This document shows positions 61,246 through 64,000 of a stretch of 64,000 bases of DNA, in pieces. The first letter of the stretch is position 1. Every line of letters begins with the position of its first letter. Under the pieces are notes generated by a model. The model had not been told where the DNA came from. It saw only the letters and a program-made list of their open reading frames with translations, and did no database searches. Where the stretch lies: the NCBI RefSeq assembly GCF_013342145.1, contig NZ_JABUQZ010000001.1, forward strand, positions 2,976,001 through 3,040,000, in the 5' to 3' direction. Made by a program: the position numbers and the translations under genes. Source of the stretch: Haloterrigena gelatinilytica (GTDB taxonomy: Archaea > Halobacteriota > Halobacteria > Halobacteriales > Natrialbaceae).

Positions 61246-61422
61246 ATGCTCGAGTCTCGAGACGAGGACGCGTTCCGACCGGCGCCCGCCGAAGCGGAGT
61301 GGGAACCCGAGTCGATGTCCGGCGTCGTCGGCGTCCGCATCGCGACCGGAGAGGAAGACGGACCGTCGTCCTCGGAGTGGCTCTGGTCTTCGCAGTGGCT
61401 CGACCTCGTGGCCAAACGCTGA
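61246..61422 (+). CDS. Small acidic protein, 58 residues
   Basis: ATG 61246 encodes MLESRDEDAFRPAPAEAEWE, continuing through SMSGVVGVRIATGEEDGPSS to SQWLDLVAKR. It is acidic and Trp-containing with a haloarchaeal composition. No motif, no operon. Coding is plausible only from composition. Confidence 0.4.
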   Translation: MLESRDEDAFRPAPAEAEWEPESMSGVVGVRIATGEEDGPSSSEWLWSSQWLDLVAKR

Positions 61423-61671
61423 CCCGTTCGTCGTCGAGCGATCTTCGTCCGGTTCGGCGTCGGCTCGGCCGGATCGCGAAGGTGAGAATGATCGCCGACG
61501 GTCCCGTTCCGAGCGCAGCGTTTCCGGGAGGATATTTGCGGTCGGTGGCGCATGAGAATCGATAGTCCAGGAGTGCACTCTCGTCGCGAGGCTTGGCGGT
61601 TGCGCTGGCTCGTACGTTTGAAGAGAGATCGACTCGAGTGCGTTCGAGAGAGACTGGCTCGAGTCGAAGAG

Positions 61672-61745
61672 GGGCCCGGGCGGGTTCGAACCACGCCGAG
61701 ACGTGCTCACTACGTTGCGCGCGTCTCGTCTAATTCGAACCGCCC
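61672..61745 (-). repeat. tRNA-Val tail hairpin (copy of tRNA 3' end plus inverted arm)
   Basis: On the tRNA strand, arm 1 61745-61722 pairs with arm 2 from 61703 down. CGAGACG/CGTCTCG closes an 18-nt loop holding CAACGTAGTGAG. 61694-61672 copies the tRNA-Val 3' end (61815-61793) with one mismatch. A second perfect hairpin GCTGTCGC/GCGACAGC (about 61758-61786) sits between it and the tRNA. Confidence 0.75.
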
Positions 61746-61791
61746 TCTCGTCACGATGCTGTCGCTCACGGGTTGTTCGCGACAGCAATAG

Positions 61792-61865
61792 TGGGCTCGG
61801 GCGGGTTCGAACCACCGACCTCGGCCTTGTAAAGGCCGCGTCATGACCAGCTAGACCACGAGCCC
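61792..61865 (-). tRNA. tRNA-Val (anticodon TAC)
   Basis: A 74-nt cloverleaf: acceptor GGGCTCG/CGAGCCC with discriminator A, anticodon arm CGGCC-TTTACAA-GGCCG (anticodon TAC), T arm with TTCGAAC loop. All stems pair. CCA not encoded. Confidence 0.93.
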
Positions 61866-61926
61866 GCATCCGAACCAAATCACCCCGTCCGAATAACCTT
61901 TACTTTCTCGCGCTCGAGGATCGATC

Positions 61927-62421
61927 ATGGCCCTCGAGCGCGTCCAGAAGGTCCTCCTGGCGGTTGCAGCCGTCGGCGTGGTCGCCATGCTCGTTCTCCA
62001 GATGGGGCTGGTCACGCCGCCGTGGACCGAAGACGAGGGCACCGTCCGCGTCGTCGACGGCGACACCGGCGCGGAGCTCGCGACCGTCGACGTCGCGGTC
62101 GCGGACACGCCGAACGAACGCTACACCGGGTTGAGCGACCACGAGTCGCTCGCGGACGGCGAGGGGATGCTGTTCGTCCACGACGACGAGGACGAGCGGA
62201 CCTACGTGATGCGGGAGATGGACTTCGACATCGACATCGTCTTCGTCGGCGCCGACGGTGAGATCACGGCGATCGAGCACGCCCGCGCGCCCGAAGCCGG
62301 CGAGGACGGCGAGAATCTCGAGTACTCCGGCGAGGCGAAGTGGGTTCTCGAGGTGCCCCGCGGCTACGCCAACGAGACCGGAATGGAGCCCGGCGACGAG
62401 ATCGAAATCGAGTACGAGTGA
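61927..62421 (+). CDS. DUF192 domain protein, membrane-anchored
   Basis: A 164-residue protein with an N-terminal helix (VLLAVAAVGVVAMLVLQMG) acting as signal or anchor, then the DUF192 domain: DTPNERYTGLSDHESLADGE, GMLFVHDDEDERTYVMREMD and FDIDIVFVGADGEITAIEHA. WVLEVPRGYANETGMEPGDE is the C-terminal motif. DUF192 function is unknown, although the fold is a compact extracellular-type barrel. It starts 61 bp after the tRNA-Val 5' end. Confidence 0.9.
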   Translation: MALERVQKVLLAVAAVGVVAMLVLQMGLVTPPWTEDEGTVRVVDGDTGAELATVDVAVADTPNERYTGLSDHESLADGEGMLFVHDDEDERTYVMREMDFDIDIVFVGADGEITAIEHARAPEAGEDGENLEYSGEAKWVLEVPRGYANETGMEPGDEIEIEYE

Positions 62422-62499
62422 GACGACGGTCGATCCCCGCAGACCACCGTTTCGATTCGTAGCAAACCCTTATTGGCGGCCGACCCGGACTCGAAGACA

Positions 62500-64000
62500 A
62501 TGAGCGGGAGTGGCGTCGACTGGGAGGAGGACGACCCGTTCGAGGAACAACGCGAGGAGATCGAGAACCCGATGAAGCGGCTGTTCCTCGAGTACGGGCG
62601 CAACTACACGTTTCAGGCGATCGTCGGCGTCTTCGCGAGTATCTTCGCCCGAATCCTGGATCTGTTGCCGCCGATCATGCTGGCGGTCGCGCTCGACGCC
62701 GTGTTCCGCGACGAGGCCGCCAGTTACGCCGAGGCGCTCCCCTTCGGCGGCGATCTGGTCGCGCCGTACATTCCCGCGACCCAGGAGGGGCAGTTCTACC
62801 TGACCGTCGGCGTCATCGCCGCCGCCTTCTTCTTCGGCGCGGCGTTTCACTGGCTTCGCAACTGGGGCTTCAACGCCTTCGCCCAGAACATCCAGCACGA
62901 TATCCGGACCGACACCTACGACAAGATGCAGCGGCTGAACATGGACTTCTTCGCGGACAAGCAGACCGGGGAGATGATGTCCATCCTCTCGAACGACGTC
63001 AACCGCCTCGAGCGCTTTCTCAACGACGGGATGAACTCCCTGTTCCGGCTGACGGTGATGGTCGTCGGCATCGGCGCCATCCTCTTCGCCTACAACTGGC
63101 AACTCGCGCTGGTGGCGCTGCTTCCCGTGCCGCTGATCGCCGGCTTCACCTACCTGTTCGTCAGGATCATCCAGCCCAAGTACGCCGCCGTCCGCTCGAC
63201 CGTCGGCAAGGTCAACTCCCGCCTCGAGAACAACCTCGGCGGGATCCAGGTGATCAAGTCGAGCACCACCGAGGACTACGAGTCCGAGCGCGTCGAGGAC
63301 GTCTCGCAGGATTACTTCGACGCCAACTGGGACGCCATCGAGACCCGGATCAAGTTCTTCCCGGGGCTTCGCGTCCTCGCCGGCATCGGCTTCGTCGTCA
63401 CCTTCCTCGTCGGCGGTCTGTGGGTCTTTCGGGGGGCGCCCGGTCCGTTCACCGGCAGCCTGAGCGAAGGCGAGTTCGTCGTGTTCATCCTCTACACGCA
63501 GCGCTTCATCTGGCCGATGGCCCAGTTCGGGCAGATCATCAACATGTACCAGCGCGCCCGCGCCTCCTCGGCGCGGATGTTCGGGCTGATGGACGAACCG
63601 AGCCGCGTCGCGGAGAACCCGAACGCGACGGACCTCGAGGTAACGGCGGGCCGCGTCTCGTACGACGACGTCACCTTCGGCTACGGCAATAGCGGGGCGC
63701 AAAGCGCTCCGGAAACGTCGACCGAGGAGCGAAGCGACTCGAGAGACGACGAGATCATCGTCGAGAATATCGACTTCACCGTCGCCGGCGGCGAGACGCT
63801 GGCGCTGGTCGGCCCCACGGGCGCGGGCAAGTCGACCGTCCTCAAACTCCTCTTGCGGATGTACGACGTCGACGAGGGGGCGATCACCGTCGACGGCCAA
63901 GACGTCCGAAACGTCACGCTCGAGAGCCTGCGCGAGTCGATCGGCTACGTCAGCCAGGACACGTTCCTCTTCTACGGCACCGTCGAGGAGAACATCAAAT
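62500..64000 (+). CDS. ABC exporter, permease-ATPase fusion (3' end outside window)
   Basis: From ATG 62500, MSGSGVDWEEDDPFEEQREE opens it; six membrane helices run to about residue 345, and TGEMMSILSNDVNRLERFLN is the ABC-exporter coupling region. The nucleotide-binding domain begins at about 385 with LVGPTGAGKSTVLKLLL (Walker A) and YVSQDTFLFYGTVEENI (Q-loop). A charged insert of about 20 residues (NSGAQSAPETSTEERSDSRD, 63688-63747) interrupts the first strand of the ATPase domain. Signature motif and Walker B are beyond the edge. Probably a multidrug or lipid exporter; substrate unknown. Confidence 0.92.
   Translation, partial: MSGSGVDWEEDDPFEEQREEIENPMKRLFLEYGRNYTFQAIVGVFASIFARILDLLPPIMLAVALDAVFRDEAASYAEALPFGGDLVAPYIPATQEGQFYLTVGVIAAAFFFGAAFHWLRNWGFNAFAQNIQHDIRTDTYDKMQRLNMDFFADKQTGEMMSILSNDVNRLERFLNDGMNSLFRLTVMVVGIGAILFAYNWQLALVALLPVPLIAGFTYLFVRIIQPKYAAVRSTVGKVNSRLENNLGGIQVIKSSTTEDYESERVEDVSQDYFDANWDAIETRIKFFPGLRVLAGIGFVVTFLVGGLWVFRGAPGPFTGSLSEGEFVVFILYTQRFIWPMAQFGQIINMYQRARASSARMFGLMDEPSRVAENPNATDLEVTAGRVSYDDVTFGYGNSGAQSAPETSTEERSDSRDDEIIVENIDFTVAGGETLALVGPTGAGKSTVLKLLLRMYDVDEGAITVDGQDVRNVTLESLRESIGYVSQDTFLFYGTVEENIK

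Overview
The window is from a halophilic archaeon (class Halobacteria). The evidence is high G+C, very acidic proteins, an archaeal TFB, an RPA/RPA-associated pair, GTP cyclohydrolase MptA, a ba3-type (Cba) oxidase locus, TrmB and FilR1-like regulators and many small CxxC proteins. A Natrialbaceae-like genome is plausible, but the genus cannot be fixed from sequence alone.

Layout. 1-4.0 kb: FxsA end, DUF255 thioredoxin-like protein, TrmB regulator, MptA. 4.0-6.1 kb: seven copies of a promoter-like repeat in two A-A-B arrays plus one single copy, around a nucleotidyltransferase and a tiny zinc-finger gene. 6.2-18.6 kb: ordinary chromosome (RNA polymerase epsilon-like protein, DsbA family, NAD kinase, KaiC-like ATPase, UspA, TFB, tRNA-Gly, NAD synthetase, acyl-CoA enzymes, tRNA-Thr). 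18.6-24.5 kb: a patchier area with a truncated cupin gene, FilR1-like regulator, berberine-bridge-type oxidase and a TauE exporter with its small membrane partner. 24.5-35.4 kb: sugar epimerase, methyltransferase, CDGSH protein, then a cytochrome ba3 oxidase locus (cbaDBAE) next to a FixI/CcoI-type copper ATPase and a COG2836 membrane protein, which together look like oxidase structural genes plus copper-centre assembly genes. 35.5-46.1 kb: sulfite-oxidase family enzyme, rpa3-rpap3 behind a 10-codon mini-ORF, an MhqO/MhqD-like quinone detoxification pair, tRNA-His, membrane and redox genes. 46.2-46.8 kb: a broken hydrolase gene and tRNA-derived hairpins.

46.76-59.43 kb: a 12.6-kb integrative element, visibly more AT-rich, bounded by direct copies of the tRNA-Phe 3' end. 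The intact tRNA-Phe is at the right edge and a degenerate tRNA-Phe at the left, next to a tyrosine integrase. Its cargo is an overlapping two-gene cassette of unknown function facing a pentapeptide-repeat/channel-like protein, a plasmid-type helicase-like replication protein, a decayed restriction-modification tail, several small zinc-finger proteins and membrane proteins. 59.4-64 kb: chromosome resumes with a DUF7344-like protein, decayed sequence, tRNA-Val, a DUF192 protein and the start of an ABC exporter.

Most unusual signals: (i) at four tRNA loci (Gly, His, Val, Phe) the tRNA is followed, about 40-140 nt downstream, by a long imperfect hairpin whose distal arm is a copy of that tRNA's own 3' end and whose proximal arm is its complement; (ii) the A-A-B arrays of rRNA-promoter-like modules, each with a start-proximal hairpin and followed by terminator-like hairpins, suggesting either tandem promoters or a family of small RNAs; (iii) the uncharacterised cassette in the element.
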